Below, piece after piece: positions 38,150 to 46,806 of a stretch of 64,000 nt of DNA. The position numbers and the translations under genes are program-made. The notes under the pieces are model-generated. The model was not told where the DNA came from, ran no database searches, and worked only from the letters and a program-made list of their open reading frames with translations. Each line of letters opens with the position of its first letter. Positions within the stretch are counted from its first letter, which is position 1. Source of the DNA: Lysobacteraceae bacterium (GTDB lineage: Bacteria; Pseudomonadota; Gammaproteobacteria; Xanthomonadales; Xanthomonadaceae); contig BPKJ01000007.1 in the NCBI GenBank assembly GCA_026005075.1, positions 57,061 through 121,060 of the forward strand, given 5' to 3'.

Positions 38150-39664
38150 ATGGCTTCGAGTTGGCCTCTACTCAGTCTGCTGATCTGGCTGCCGGTGGTG
38201 GGCGGTGCCCTGACCCTGATGGCCGGTGCGGATCGCGCGGGCCTTGCCCGTGGATGCGCGTTGCTGGTGGCGCTGCTGGCGCTCGTGCTAAGCGTTCCCC
38301 TGTACACGGGCTTCGACGCCACCCGGGCCGGGATGCAGTTCGTGGAGCAGGCAAGCTGGATCCCCGCCTTCGACATCCGCTACGCGCTGGGCGTGGACGG
38401 CATCTCGGTGGCCCTGATCCTGCTGACGACCTTCACCACGGTGCTGGTGGTCATCCTTGCCTGGGGGTCGGTGCAGGACCGTGTGCACCAGTACCTTGCG
38501 GCCTTCCTGATCCTCGAAGGGATGATGGTCGGCGTGTTCGCGGCCACCGACGCGATGCTGTTCTATGTCTTCTTCGAGGGCATGCTCATCCCCATGTTCA
38601 TCATCATCGGGGTATGGGGCGGGGCCCGCCGGGTCTACGCAGCGATCAAGTTCTTCCTGTACACCTTCCTCGGGTCGGTGTTCATGCTGGTGGGCCTGAT
38701 CTACCTGTACCTGAAGGGTGGCAGTTTCCAGCTCGCCGACCTGTATGCGCTGAAGCTCGGCGCCACCGAGCAGATGTGGCTGTTCTTCGCCTTCCTCATC
38801 GCGTTCGCGGTCAAGGTGCCGATGTTTCCGGTCCACACCTGGTTGCCGGATGCGCACGTCGAGGCGCCGACCGGCGGCTCGGTGATCCTCGCCGCCATCA
38901 TGCTGAAGATCGGCGGCTACGGCTTCATCCGCTTCTCGCTGCCGATCGTCCCGGACGCGGGGCAGGAGTGGGCGTGGCTGGTGATCGCGCTCTCGCTCAT
39001 CGCCGTGGTCTACGTCGGGCTGGTGGCGCTGGTGCAGGAGGACATGAAGAAGCTGATCGCCTACTCGTCGATCTCGCACATGGGCTTCGTGACCCTGGGC
39101 TGCTTCATCGTCTTCGCCCTCATCCGCGAGGCCGGACGGACCGACGCCGCCGAGCTTGCGCTGCACGGTGCCATGGTGCAGATGATCTCGCACGGCTTCA
39201 TCTCCGGTGCGATGTTCTCCTGCGTGGGTGTGCTGTACGACCGCATGCACACGCGGCGCATCGCCGACTACGGCGGAGTGGTGAACACGATGCCGTGGTT
39301 TGCCACGCTGTTCGTGCTCTTCGCGATGGCGAACGCGGGCCTGCCCGGAACCTCGGGCTTCGTCGGCGAGTTCATGGTCATCCTCTCGACCTTCCAGGCC
39401 AGTCCCTGGCTGGCGGCGGTGGCGGCGTTGACGCTGGTCATCGGCGCTGCCTACACGCTGTGGCTGGTCAAGCGGGTGATCTTCGGTGACGTGGCCAACG
39501 CCCAGGTCGCCCAGCTCAAGGACCTCGATGGCCGCGAGGCCGTGGTGCTGGCCGTGCTGGCTGCCGCGGTGCTGGCGCTGGGTCTGTATCCGAAGCCGCT
39601 GACCGACCTGATGGACGCCTCGGTGAACCAGCTCGCAGCGCAACTTGCCGTGTCCAAGCTGTAA
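38150..39664 (+). CDS. nuoM: NADH-quinone oxidoreductase subunit M
   Basis: NuoM is the middle antiporter-like proton-pumping subunit. The 504-residue protein has the conserved glutamate region YVFFEGMLIPMFIIIGVWG and the lysine/TWLPDAH segment FPVHTWLPDAHVEAPT. About 14 membrane helices are expected. AAGGATG before the start provides the ribosome-binding site. Confidence 0.97.
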   Translation: MASSWPLLSLLIWLPVVGGALTLMAGADRAGLARGCALLVALLALVLSVPLYTGFDATRAGMQFVEQASWIPAFDIRYALGVDGISVALILLTTFTTVLVVILAWGSVQDRVHQYLAAFLILEGMMVGVFAATDAMLFYVFFEGMLIPMFIIIGVWGGARRVYAAIKFFLYTFLGSVFMLVGLIYLYLKGGSFQLADLYALKLGATEQMWLFFAFLIAFAVKVPMFPVHTWLPDAHVEAPTGGSVILAAIMLKIGGYGFIRFSLPIVPDAGQEWAWLVIALSLIAVVYVGLVALVQEDMKKLIAYSSISHMGFVTLGCFIVFALIREAGRTDAAELALHGAMVQMISHGFISGAMFSCVGVLYDRMHTRRIADYGGVVNTMPWFATLFVLFAMANAGLPGTSGFVGEFMVILSTFQASPWLAAVAALTLVIGAAYTLWLVKRVIFGDVANAQVAQLKDLDGREAVVLAVLAAAVLALGLYPKPLTDLMDASVNQLAAQLAVSKL

Positions 39665-39667
39665 GGG

Positions 39668-41119
39668 ATGACTCTCGCGATGAATGCCGCCGACCTGGCC
39701 CCGCTGCTCCCGGAACTGTTCCTGCTCGGCGCGACCTGCGCCCTGCTGCTGATCGACCTGTTCATCCACGATACGCGACGCGGCCTGACCCACTTCCTGG
39801 CGCTGGCCACGCTCGCGGCGACCGCCGCGCTGCTGGTGCGCAACCCCGCCGAGACCACGCTCTCGGCCATGGGCGGCATGTTCCTGCGCGATCCGGTGGC
39901 CGACGCCCTCAAGCTGTTCGTGCTGGGCGTGAGCGCCGCGGCCATCGTCTACGCCAAGGGCTACCTGCGCGACCGTGGCCTGTTCCGGGGCGAGTTCCAC
40001 GTCCTCGTGCTGTTCGCCGTGCTCGGCATGATGGTCATGGTCTCGGCCGGCAACCTGGTCAGCCTCTACCTCGGTCTCGAACTGCTCGCGCTCTCGTCCT
40101 ACGCGCTGGTCGCCATCGATCGCGACAGTCGGCGCGGCTCCGAGGCGGCGATGAAGTACTTCGTCCTCGGTGCGCTGGCCTCGGGCATGCTGCTGTACGG
40201 GATGAGCATGATCTACGGCGCCACCGGCAGCCTCGACATCGCCAACATTCGCCTCGCCTCGCTCGACCTCGACGCGCAGCAGAGCCTGTTCCTGCTCGGT
40301 GTGGTGTTCATGCTGGTGGGGATCGCTTTCAAGTTCGGCGCCGCACCCTTCCACATGTGGCTTCCCGACGTGTACCAGGGCGCGCCGACCCCGGTGACCC
40401 TGTTCATCGGCTCGGCCCCCAAGCTCGCCGCCTTCGGCATGGCCTACCGGCTCCTGGACGGCGCTGCCGGCGGCATCGAGGCGGACTGGCGCACGCTGAT
40501 CGCCTGGCTGGCGGTGGCCTCGCTCGCCATCGGCAACCTGATCGCCATCGCCCAGAGCAACTTCAAGCGCATGCTGGCCTACTCGACGATCTCCCACGTC
40601 GGCTTCCTGTTCATCGGCCTCGCCAACGGCACGGCGGTGGGCCTTTCGGCGGCGATGTTCTACGCGATCTGCTACGCGATCATGGCCGCCGGCGCGTTCG
40701 CCGCCATCCTGCTGCTCGCGCGCAAGGGCTTCGAGGCCGAGGAGATCGCCGATTTCTCGGGGCTCGGTCGGCGGCACCCGCTGTTCGCCCTGGGCGTACT
40801 CCTGCTGATGGGATCGATGGCCGGTGTGCCGCCGCTGTTCGGTTTCTGGGCCAAGCTGGCGGTCCTGCGCGCCGCGGTCGATGCCGGTCTGATGTGGCTT
40901 GCGATCACCGGCGTGGTCTTCGCGGTGATCGGCGCGTACTACTACCTGCGGGTGATCAAGGTCATGTTCTTCGACGCGCCTGCCGATCGCGGCGAGGTGG
41001 CCCCCGGTGGCGAGGCGCAGCTGCGCTGGCTGTTCGGCCTCAACGCCGCGCTGATGCTGGTTCTCGGGCTGTTCTCGGGGCCGCTTCTGGCCTGGTGCGA
41101 ACGCGCGCTGGGGGTGTGA
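39668..41119 (+). CDS. nuoN: NADH-quinone oxidoreductase subunit N
   Basis: NuoN is the third antiporter-like proton-pumping subunit and the last gene of the operon. The 483-residue protein contains YLGLELLALSSYALVAIDR and FKFGAAPFHMWLPDVYQGAP. The ATG at 39668 abuts AAGGG; the ATG at 39680 in the same frame would have that site 12 bases upstream and is an equally possible start. No strong terminator is visible in the 130 bases before the convergent exporter gene. Confidence 0.96.
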   Translation: MTLAMNAADLAPLLPELFLLGATCALLLIDLFIHDTRRGLTHFLALATLAATAALLVRNPAETTLSAMGGMFLRDPVADALKLFVLGVSAAAIVYAKGYLRDRGLFRGEFHVLVLFAVLGMMVMVSAGNLVSLYLGLELLALSSYALVAIDRDSRRGSEAAMKYFVLGALASGMLLYGMSMIYGATGSLDIANIRLASLDLDAQQSLFLLGVVFMLVGIAFKFGAAPFHMWLPDVYQGAPTPVTLFIGSAPKLAAFGMAYRLLDGAAGGIEADWRTLIAWLAVASLAIGNLIAIAQSNFKRMLAYSTISHVGFLFIGLANGTAVGLSAAMFYAICYAIMAAGAFAAILLLARKGFEAEEIADFSGLGRRHPLFALGVLLLMGSMAGVPPLFGFWAKLAVLRAAVDAGLMWLAITGVVFAVIGAYYYLRVIKVMFFDAPADRGEVAPGGEAQLRWLFGLNAALMLVLGLFSGPLLAWCERALGV

Positions 41120-41250
41120 GACAGCCCTCCGCGGGGCCGGTGTTGATGGCGGGCGCAGCGGTCGGGGGCTGGCTTCCGTCGTCCTCTGCCGCGGCCGGTT
41201 GAAAGCCTGCCGGGGGCGTGGATCGCGCACGCCGTCGGTACGAGGCCGGG

Positions 41251-42204
41251 CTACTCGATGCTCTTGCTCTCGCCCAGGGCGAGCACTTCCGGGCGGTCGA
41301 CCTCTGCCGCGGGGCGATGCAGGAGCGGGTGCAGGAAGACGCCTGCGACCACGATCGCGGCGCCCAGATAGAAGGATCCGCCGAGTTCCCGCTGCTCGCC
41401 GAACAGCAGGGCGGCGAGCAAGATGGCATAGATCGGCTCGAGGTTGACGGCGAGCTGGGCGCTGAAGGCACTCAGCTGGCGCAGGGCAACCAGAGAGAGC
41501 GCAAAAGGCAGCAGGGTGCAGCCGTAGGCCAGCAGGCCCAGCCAGAGCCAGTCCCGGGGGCCGGGCAGGGTCCATGGCGCGGTGCCGGCCTGGGCAGGCA
41601 GGACCAGCGCCAGCAAGGGCGTGAGACAGGTCAGGGCCAGGGTGCCGGCACCCAGCTCCAGCGCCGTCACCGTCAGCGGGTCGGCCTGCTCGACCAGCAG
41701 CTTGTTCAGACTCCCGAAGATGGCCACCAGCAGGGCCGAGACCACGCCGCTCACCACGCCGGACCACATCGCTTCCGGGATGCCCCCCATCACCAGCGCG
41801 ACCCCCGGCAGCATCGACAGCCCAAGCCACAGGTCGCGCCACGCGATCGGGCGGCGCTGCAGCAGCGGCTCGACGATGGCCAGGAACACCGGGCCGAGGG
41901 CGATGCAGGTGGCGGCGACCGACGCGTTGGCGAGCTTGATGGCGGCGTAGAAGGTGAGCCAGTGCAGGGCGACGAGGGCGCCGATCCCGGTATAGGCGAG
42001 GATCAGCCGGACCGGCAGGGTCCGCAGCGCACGCCAGACCCCGGGCAGCAGCGCCAGTGCCGCGGTGACCAGCAGCATGCGCCACCACACCAGCGGCAAT
42101 GCGGCGAGGCTGATGAGCTTGCCGAGGATCGCCGTGAAACCCCAGAGCAGGACGCAGAGGTGGATCTGCGCGAGGGCGCGCCGATGCGCGGCGGCTCGAT
42201 CCAT
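41251..42204 (-). CDS. EamA/DMT-superfamily transporter
   Basis: This 317-residue inner-membrane protein has ten hydrophobic helices arranged as two EamA repeats (about residues 10-145 and 160-300). The end of the second repeat, AVNLEPIYAILLAALLFGE, is characteristic of RhaT/EamA drug-metabolite transporters. These export amino acids or other metabolites, or take up small molecules; the substrate cannot be predicted. It is convergent with nuoN and follows the SDR gene on the same strand with five bases between them. Confidence 0.88.
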   Translation of the reverse strand: MDRAAAHRRALAQIHLCVLLWGFTAILGKLISLAALPLVWWRMLLVTAALALLPGVWRALRTLPVRLILAYTGIGALVALHWLTFYAAIKLANASVAATCIALGPVFLAIVEPLLQRRPIAWRDLWLGLSMLPGVALVMGGIPEAMWSGVVSGVVSALLVAIFGSLNKLLVEQADPLTVTALELGAGTLALTCLTPLLALVLPAQAGTAPWTLPGPRDWLWLGLLAYGCTLLPFALSLVALRQLSAFSAQLAVNLEPIYAILLAALLFGEQRELGGSFYLGAAIVVAGVFLHPLLHRPAAEVDRPEVLALGESKSIE

Positions 42205-42209
42205 GTGGC

Positions 42210-42878
42210 CTACCAGGGCAGGGCCTCGCCGTTGGCGTGCCAGAAACCGCCGCTGCGGCGGGCGTCGAGTTCGTCGAGGCGGGCCGCGAGCTGCTCGGCC
42301 GATGTGGAGGGATCGATGTCGCCCTGGCCTCCGGTCATGTCGGTGCGGACGAAGCCGGGGTGGAGCAGCGCGACCCGGATGCCGCGCGGCGCCAGATCGA
42401 GGGCAAGGCTGCGACCGGCGGCGTTCAGCGCCGCCTTCGACATGCGGTAGCCGTAGTAACCGCCCGAGTCGTTGTCGGCGATCGAACCCATGCGGCTGCT
42501 GACCAGGCCGATACGGGCCCCCTCGGCCAGCCGCGGCAGCAGCGTCACCACGGCCTGCAGCGGGCCCAGCGCGTTGTTGAGGAGCTGCTCGGCGACGCTG
42601 GCAAAGCCCTGCTCCGCCAGGGAGGGCAGCGACTCGGCGCGGAAGATTCCGGCATTGACGACGAGTCGGTCGACCGGTCGATCCAGCGCCTCGCGCAGCC
42701 GCAGCAGGGATTCGACCTCGCGCATGTCGATGGAGGGCACCACCCTTGCGGCGGTCGCGTCGAGCGCGGGTGAGCGGGTGCGGCAGGTGGCCGTGACCGT
42801 GTGCCCGCGGCGCAGATGGGCGTGGACGAGTTCGAGGCCGATGCCGCGGCTGGCACCAAGGATCAGGGTATGGCTCAT
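42210..42878 (-). CDS. Short-chain dehydrogenase (CsgA-like SDR)
   Basis: This 222-residue SDR has the nucleotide-binding LILGASRGIGLE at the N-terminus, VNAGIF in place of NNAG, and the catalytic pair in GYRMSKAAL with Ser in LVSSRMGS. The short form and SRMGSI block resemble SDRs annotated as C-factor-like in proteobacteria. The substrate is unknown. It lies upstream of the EamA gene in a probable two-gene unit. The start at 42878 begins the Rossmann fold; the frame continues upstream only as GC-rich noise. Confidence 0.85.
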   Translation of the reverse strand: MSHTLILGASRGIGLELVHAHLRRGHTVTATCRTRSPALDATAARVVPSIDMREVESLLRLREALDRPVDRLVVNAGIFRAESLPSLAEQGFASVAEQLLNNALGPLQAVVTLLPRLAEGARIGLVSSRMGSIADNDSGGYYGYRMSKAALNAAGRSLALDLAPRGIRVALLHPGFVRTDMTGGQGDIDPSTSAEQLAARLDELDARRSGGFWHANGEALPW

Positions 42879-42946
42879 GGCTGGACGGGCTCCGGAGTCG
42901 GGTCGCTGCGTGAACGGGGACGGCAGGCTGCCGCGGCCGCTGCGCT

Positions 42947-43477
42947 TCAGTCGCTGTTGTCGACGATCTCGGGGGTATCCCCGCCGTCCTCGCCGGACGG
43001 CCTTGGCACCCGCGATGCGTCGAGCAGCCGCTCGAGCTTGCTGAACAGCTCGGCGCGCGGGAAGGGCTTCTTCAGGAAGTCGTCCGCCCCGATGCGCTGG
43101 GCGTAGTACTTCTCGGTGGCCTGCAGGTTGCCGCTCATCATGATGACCTTGATGTCGCGCGTCTCCGGGTCGCGCTTGAGCGCGCGCAGGGCCGCGAAGC
43201 CGTTCATCCCCGGCAGCACGATGTCGAGGAAGATCACGTCCGGGGTTTCCTTGCGCGCCAGCTCGATGCCGGTCTCCGCATCGCCCGCGCTGGTGGTCAG
43301 GTAGCCGTTCTGGCGCAGCATCTTGCCAAGCACGGCCACCACGGTCGTGGAGTCGTCGATGATCAGCGCGCGCGTGCCTTCGGGTGCCGGTTGGCGCGGC
43401 TTGCGGCGGCGTTCGACGAAGCCGTCGCCGCGACCGAACAGGCGACGCAGGAAGCTGGTCTTCAAGGTGCTGGACAT
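42947..43477 (-). CDS. Single-domain response regulator (PilH/CheY-like) with basic N-terminal extension
   Basis: This 176-residue protein has one receiver domain (about residues 36-155): acidic pocket D41/D42, phospho-acceptor D85 in IFLDIVLPG, switch S115 and K137 in LKKPFP. A 35-residue basic N-terminus and an acidic C-terminal tail flank it. There is no output domain. The receiver sequence resembles PilH and related twitching-motility regulators, fitting the presence of FimV, but the pil chemosensory genes are not adjacent, so the partner kinase is unknown. The minus-strand ATG follows GGGGGGACC. Confidence 0.85.
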   Translation of the reverse strand: MSSTLKTSFLRRLFGRGDGFVERRRKPRQPAPEGTRALIIDDSTTVVAVLGKMLRQNGYLTTSAGDAETGIELARKETPDVIFLDIVLPGMNGFAALRALKRDPETRDIKVIMMSGNLQATEKYYAQRIGADDFLKKPFPRAELFSKLERLLDASRVPRPSGEDGGDTPEIVDNSD

Positions 43478-43550
43478 GGTCCCCCCGGTTGGAACTGGAA
43501 ACGGCCCGCGGGCCGGGATGCCCGGCCGCGCGCAGGCAGCGGCCCAAGCG

Positions 43551-43556
43551 TACACT
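43551..43556 (+). promoter_or_regulatory. Candidate -10 element for the small Cys-rich gene
   Basis: TACACT lies 30 bases before the ATG of the 57-residue protein. The ribosome-binding site TAGGAG follows at 43575-43580. A matching -35 is weak. Confidence 0.35.
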
Positions 43557-43586
43557 GTCTGCCCCGTTCCCTTGTAGGAGTTCGGC

Positions 43587-43760
43587 ATGGCCGTGACCCT
43601 CTGCCCCATGGCGCTGACCCTGGGTTGCAAGCGCTGCCCGGTGTTCAGGGTCTGCCCACTCAAGAGCGTGATCGGCGACCAGCCCGCGCGACCGGCCGCG
43701 AACGGGGAGGGAAAGCCGGCCGGCCCGCGGCGAGACGGCGGAACGCGGCGCAAGCATTGA
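43587..43760 (+). CDS. Small four-cysteine protein (57 residues)
   Basis: This short gene has an ATG six bases after TAGGAG and a plausible -10 box, and ends at TGA 43758-43760. The N-terminal half contains C6, C14, C17 and C23 in a C-x7-C-x2-C-x5-C pattern, which could bind zinc or an iron-sulfur cluster; the C-terminal half is basic, Pro/Gly-rich and probably disordered. No function is recognised. It sits between the divergent response regulator and the RNA helicase gene, and could be cotranscribed with the latter. Confidence 0.6.
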   Translation: MAVTLCPMALTLGCKRCPVFRVCPLKSVIGDQPARPAANGEGKPAGPRRDGGTRRKH

Positions 43761-43850
43761 CCAATCGGCACCGCGCGAGCTCGGTCCGGCCCAGGTCCTG
43801 CGCACGTGGGCGCTGGTAGACTGCGCGTCGTTTCGACGGCGGATCGCGAC

Positions 43851-45608
43851 ATGAGCACATCGAACGGGGCAGCGACCGGCTTTGCTGCGCTGGGGCTTGC
43901 TCCGGACCTGGTGGCCAACCTCGCCCGTGTCGGCTACGAGGCGCCGTCGCCGATCCAGGCCGCCACCATCCCGCCGCTCCTCGCCGGACGGGACGTGCTG
44001 GGACAGGCGCAGACCGGCACCGGCAAGACCGCGGCCTTCGCCCTGCCCGTGCTCTCGCGCCTCCTGCCCGCGGCCGGAGCCCCGCAGTGTCTGGTGCTGG
44101 CACCGACCCGTGAACTGGCGATCCAGGTCGCCGAGGCCTTCCAGCGCTATGCCGCGGGCCGCGAGGGCTTCTGCGTGCTGCCGATCTACGGCGGGCAGGC
44201 CTACGGTCCGCAGCTTCACGGCCTGCGTCGCGGTGTGCACGTGGTGGTGGGGACGCCGGGGCGGGTGGTCGACCATCTCGAGCGCGGCACGCTCGACCTC
44301 TCCGGTCTGCGCACGCTGGTCCTGGACGAGGCCGACGAGATGCTGCGCATGGGCTTCATCGAGGATGTCGAGGCCGTGCTGCAGCGCCTGCCCGAATCGC
44401 GGCAGGTCGCGCTGTTCTCGGCCACCATGCCCGCACCCATCCGCCGCATCGCCCAGCAGCACCTGCGGGATCCGGTCGAGGTCCGCATCGAGGCCCGCAC
44501 CACCACCGCGGCCAGCATCCGCCAGCGCTACTGGTGGGTGAGCGGCCTGCACAAGCTCGACGCCCTGACCCGGATCCTCGAGGTCGAGCCCTTCGAGGCG
44601 ATGATCGTGTTCGCCCGCACCCGCCAGTCCACCGAGGAACTGGCCGAGAAGCTGGCGGCCCGCGGCTTTTCTGTGGCGGCGATCCACGGCGACATCGCGC
44701 AGCCGCAGCGCGAGCGGATCATCCAGCAGCTCAAGGACGGCCGGCTCGACATCCTCGTCGCGACCGACGTGGCGGCCCGCGGGCTCGACGTCGAGCGGAT
44801 CAGCCACGTGCTGAACTACGACATCCCCTACGACACCGAGAGCTACGTCCACCGCATCGGGCGCACCGGCCGTGCCGGCCGCAGCGGCGAGGCGATCCTG
44901 TTCGTCACTCCGCGCGAGAAGGGCATGCTGCGGGCGATCGAGCGCGCCACCCGGCAGCCGATCGAGGAGATGGTGCTGCCCACGGTCGAGGCGGTGAACG
45001 ACCAGCGCATCGCGCGTTTTCTCGGCCGCATCAGCGAGGCGCTGGAGCGCGGCGGGCTCGAGCTCTACCGCGACCTGATCGAGCGCTACCAGGCCGTGCA
45101 CGACGTGCCTGCCGTCGAGATCGCCGCCGCGCTGGCGAGCCTCGTACAGGGCGATGCGCCGCTCCTGCTCGATCCCGCGCCCGCCCGCCCGGCGCGGCGA
45201 CCGCGGCGCGAGGCGGCCGGCGAGGAGCGCGGTCCTTCGGGTCCGGCGCCCGGCGGTGGCGAGGATGCGATGCGCTATTGCACCTACCGCGTCGAGGTCG
45301 GATACCGGCACGGCATCGGACCCGGCCATCTGGTCGGGGCGATCGCCAACGAGGCGGGCATCGATGGACGCTACATCGGTCGCATCGAGCTGCAAGAGGA
45401 GCACAGTCTGGTGGACCTTCCGGCCGAGCTTCCCGAGGACCTGATCCGCCATCTGCGCTCGGTCCGGGTGGGCGGGCAGCGTCTGCAGATCCGCCCCGTG
45501 CGCAGCGGCGAGCAGGGCCCGGGCACGGCACCGTCCCGGCGCAGCCCGACCCCCGAGCGGGAGAAGCGTCGTAAACGGCCCACGCCCGCGCCCCGTCGCA
45601 GGCCCTGA
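43851..45608 (+). CDS. deaD: DEAD-box ATP-dependent RNA helicase (DeaD/CsdA-like)
   Basis: This 585-residue helicase has the Q motif (F..LGL...L..VGYEAPSPIQ), Walker A AQTGTGKT near residue 52, PTREL, VLDEADEML, LFSATMP and the C-terminal HRIGRTGRAGR. A C-terminal RNA-binding domain of the DbpA type (YCTYRVEVGYRHGIGPGHLV onward) and a basic tail complete the DeaD/CsdA layout. Members unwind structured RNA in ribosome assembly and cold adaptation. The ATG at 43851 is preceded by a possible -10 (TAGACT at 43817-43822) and begins the conserved part. Confidence 0.93.
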   Translation: MSTSNGAATGFAALGLAPDLVANLARVGYEAPSPIQAATIPPLLAGRDVLGQAQTGTGKTAAFALPVLSRLLPAAGAPQCLVLAPTRELAIQVAEAFQRYAAGREGFCVLPIYGGQAYGPQLHGLRRGVHVVVGTPGRVVDHLERGTLDLSGLRTLVLDEADEMLRMGFIEDVEAVLQRLPESRQVALFSATMPAPIRRIAQQHLRDPVEVRIEARTTTAASIRQRYWWVSGLHKLDALTRILEVEPFEAMIVFARTRQSTEELAEKLAARGFSVAAIHGDIAQPQRERIIQQLKDGRLDILVATDVAARGLDVERISHVLNYDIPYDTESYVHRIGRTGRAGRSGEAILFVTPREKGMLRAIERATRQPIEEMVLPTVEAVNDQRIARFLGRISEALERGGLELYRDLIERYQAVHDVPAVEIAAALASLVQGDAPLLLDPAPARPARRPRREAAGEERGPSGPAPGGGEDAMRYCTYRVEVGYRHGIGPGHLVGAIANEAGIDGRYIGRIELQEEHSLVDLPAELPEDLIRHLRSVRVGGQRLQIRPVRSGEQGPGTAPSRRSPTPEREKRRKRPTPAPRRRP

Positions 45609-45664
45609 AAGCCTGCGAGTCTGTGTCTGCGACCGCGGGCGCGGGGCCGGGCGGCTTCGCGGTG

Positions 45665-45670
45665 TAGAGT
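45665..45670 (+). promoter_or_regulatory. Candidate -10 element before the M14-like hydrolase
   Basis: TAGAGT lies 38 bases before the proposed TTG start and overlaps the alternative GTG at 45669, arguing against that GTG. No clear -35. Confidence 0.3.
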
Positions 45671-45707
45671 GTCGCGCCGGGACGCGGATCGCGCGCAGGA
45701 GGCCGGC

Positions 45708-46625
45708 TTGAGCAGAACCTATCCGATTGGCACCCCGGGCCAGCCCTGGGGCGAGGCGGAGCGTGCCCGCTGGCGCGCCCTGCAGGTGCGGCGGCGCAGC
45801 CATGCCGACGAGGTGCTGGCTGCGATCGAGCGGCTGGCCGGGCGTTTCGAGGTCGAGACCTACGGCTGGCTGGAGTATCCCCCGGACCGTTATCCGCTGG
45901 TGCTCGTGCGCAGCCGGTCCTGGGACGCGAGGCGCCCGGTGGCGCTGGTGACCGGTGGCGTGCACGGGTACGAGACCAGCGGCGTGCACGGCGCGCTGCG
46001 CTTCCTCGACCGCCACGCCGCGGAGTTCGAGGATCGGGCCAACCTGCTGGTCGTGCCCTGCGTCAGTCCCTGGGGCTACGAGCGCATCCACCGCTGGAAC
46101 GCCGAGGCCGTCGATCCCAACCGATCGTTCCGCGCCGACAGCCCGGCCCTCGAAGCGGCGCTGCTGATGCAGCGGCTCGCGCCACTTGCAGGGCGGGTGC
46201 GGGTCCACATCGACCTTCACGAGACCACCGACAGCGACGAGACCGAGTTCAGGCCGGCGCTGGCGGCGCGCGACGGCAAACCGTTCCAGCCCGGCACCAT
46301 CCCCGACGGCTTCTACCTGGTGGGCGACGTGGAGCAGCCCCGGCTGGACTTCCAGCAGGCCATCCTCCGCGAGGTCGCGAGCGTCACCCACATCGCGCCG
46401 CCCGATGCGCACGGCAGGATCATCGGCGCGGACGTGGTCGCGCCCGGGCTGATCCTCTACCCCTACCGTGAACTCGGCTTGTGCGCGGGCATGACCGACG
46501 CGCCCTTCAGGACCACCACCGAGGTCTATCCGGACAGCCCGTTGGCCACGCCCGAGCAGTGCAACGAGGCCCAGGCCGTCGCGGTGTGCGCGGCGCTGCG
46601 CTACGCGCTCGACGCCACGGTCTGA
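45708..46625 (+). CDS. M14-family metallohydrolase (carboxypeptidase/aspartoacylase-like)
   Basis: This 305-residue protein has the zinc ligands of the M14 fold: H86 and E89 in GGVHGYETSG and a later histidine in VHIDLHETTDSDE (H171 most likely), with PNRSF corresponding to the substrate-binding Asn-Arg. A probable catalytic Glu is in RTTTEVYP. Related proteins trim amino acids from peptides or deacylate amino acids. The start is TTG at 45708, five bases after a perfect AGGAGG (45697-45702). No signal peptide is seen. It stands alone between deaD and the TPR gene, and its substrate is unknown. Confidence 0.82.
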   Translation: MSRTYPIGTPGQPWGEAERARWRALQVRRRSHADEVLAAIERLAGRFEVETYGWLEYPPDRYPLVLVRSRSWDARRPVALVTGGVHGYETSGVHGALRFLDRHAAEFEDRANLLVVPCVSPWGYERIHRWNAEAVDPNRSFRADSPALEAALLMQRLAPLAGRVRVHIDLHETTDSDETEFRPALAARDGKPFQPGTIPDGFYLVGDVEQPRLDFQQAILREVASVTHIAPPDAHGRIIGADVVAPGLILYPYRELGLCAGMTDAPFRTTTEVYPDSPLATPEQCNEAQAVAVCAALRYALDATV

Positions 46626-46747
46626 TCGCGGCGGCAGGAAGCATCCTCGAGGCGGGAAGGATGCCCCTGCGCCCCCGGACCCGGTGCAGGCATCGGCGGC
46701 CCATCCTGCCGTTCGTTCCAGCGGGGCGGCCTTCCGCCGGCATCCGC

Positions 46748-46776
46748 TTGGCAGTCGACCCCTGCCTCGCTAGGCT
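46748..46776 (+). promoter_or_regulatory. Promoter before the TPR protein gene
   Basis: TTGGCA (46748-46753) and TAGGCT (46771-46776) are spaced by 17 bases, a good sigma-70-type arrangement, 31 bases before the ATG. Confidence 0.55.
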
Positions 46777-46806
46777 GCGGCGCCGCGTCAGATGGGGGTA
46801 AGGGGC

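Noticed and set aside
45669..45671. GTG at 45669 as start of the M14-like gene
   Set aside because: It overlaps the probable -10 box and lacks a ribosome-binding site, while TTG at 45708 follows a perfect AGGAGG at ideal spacing.
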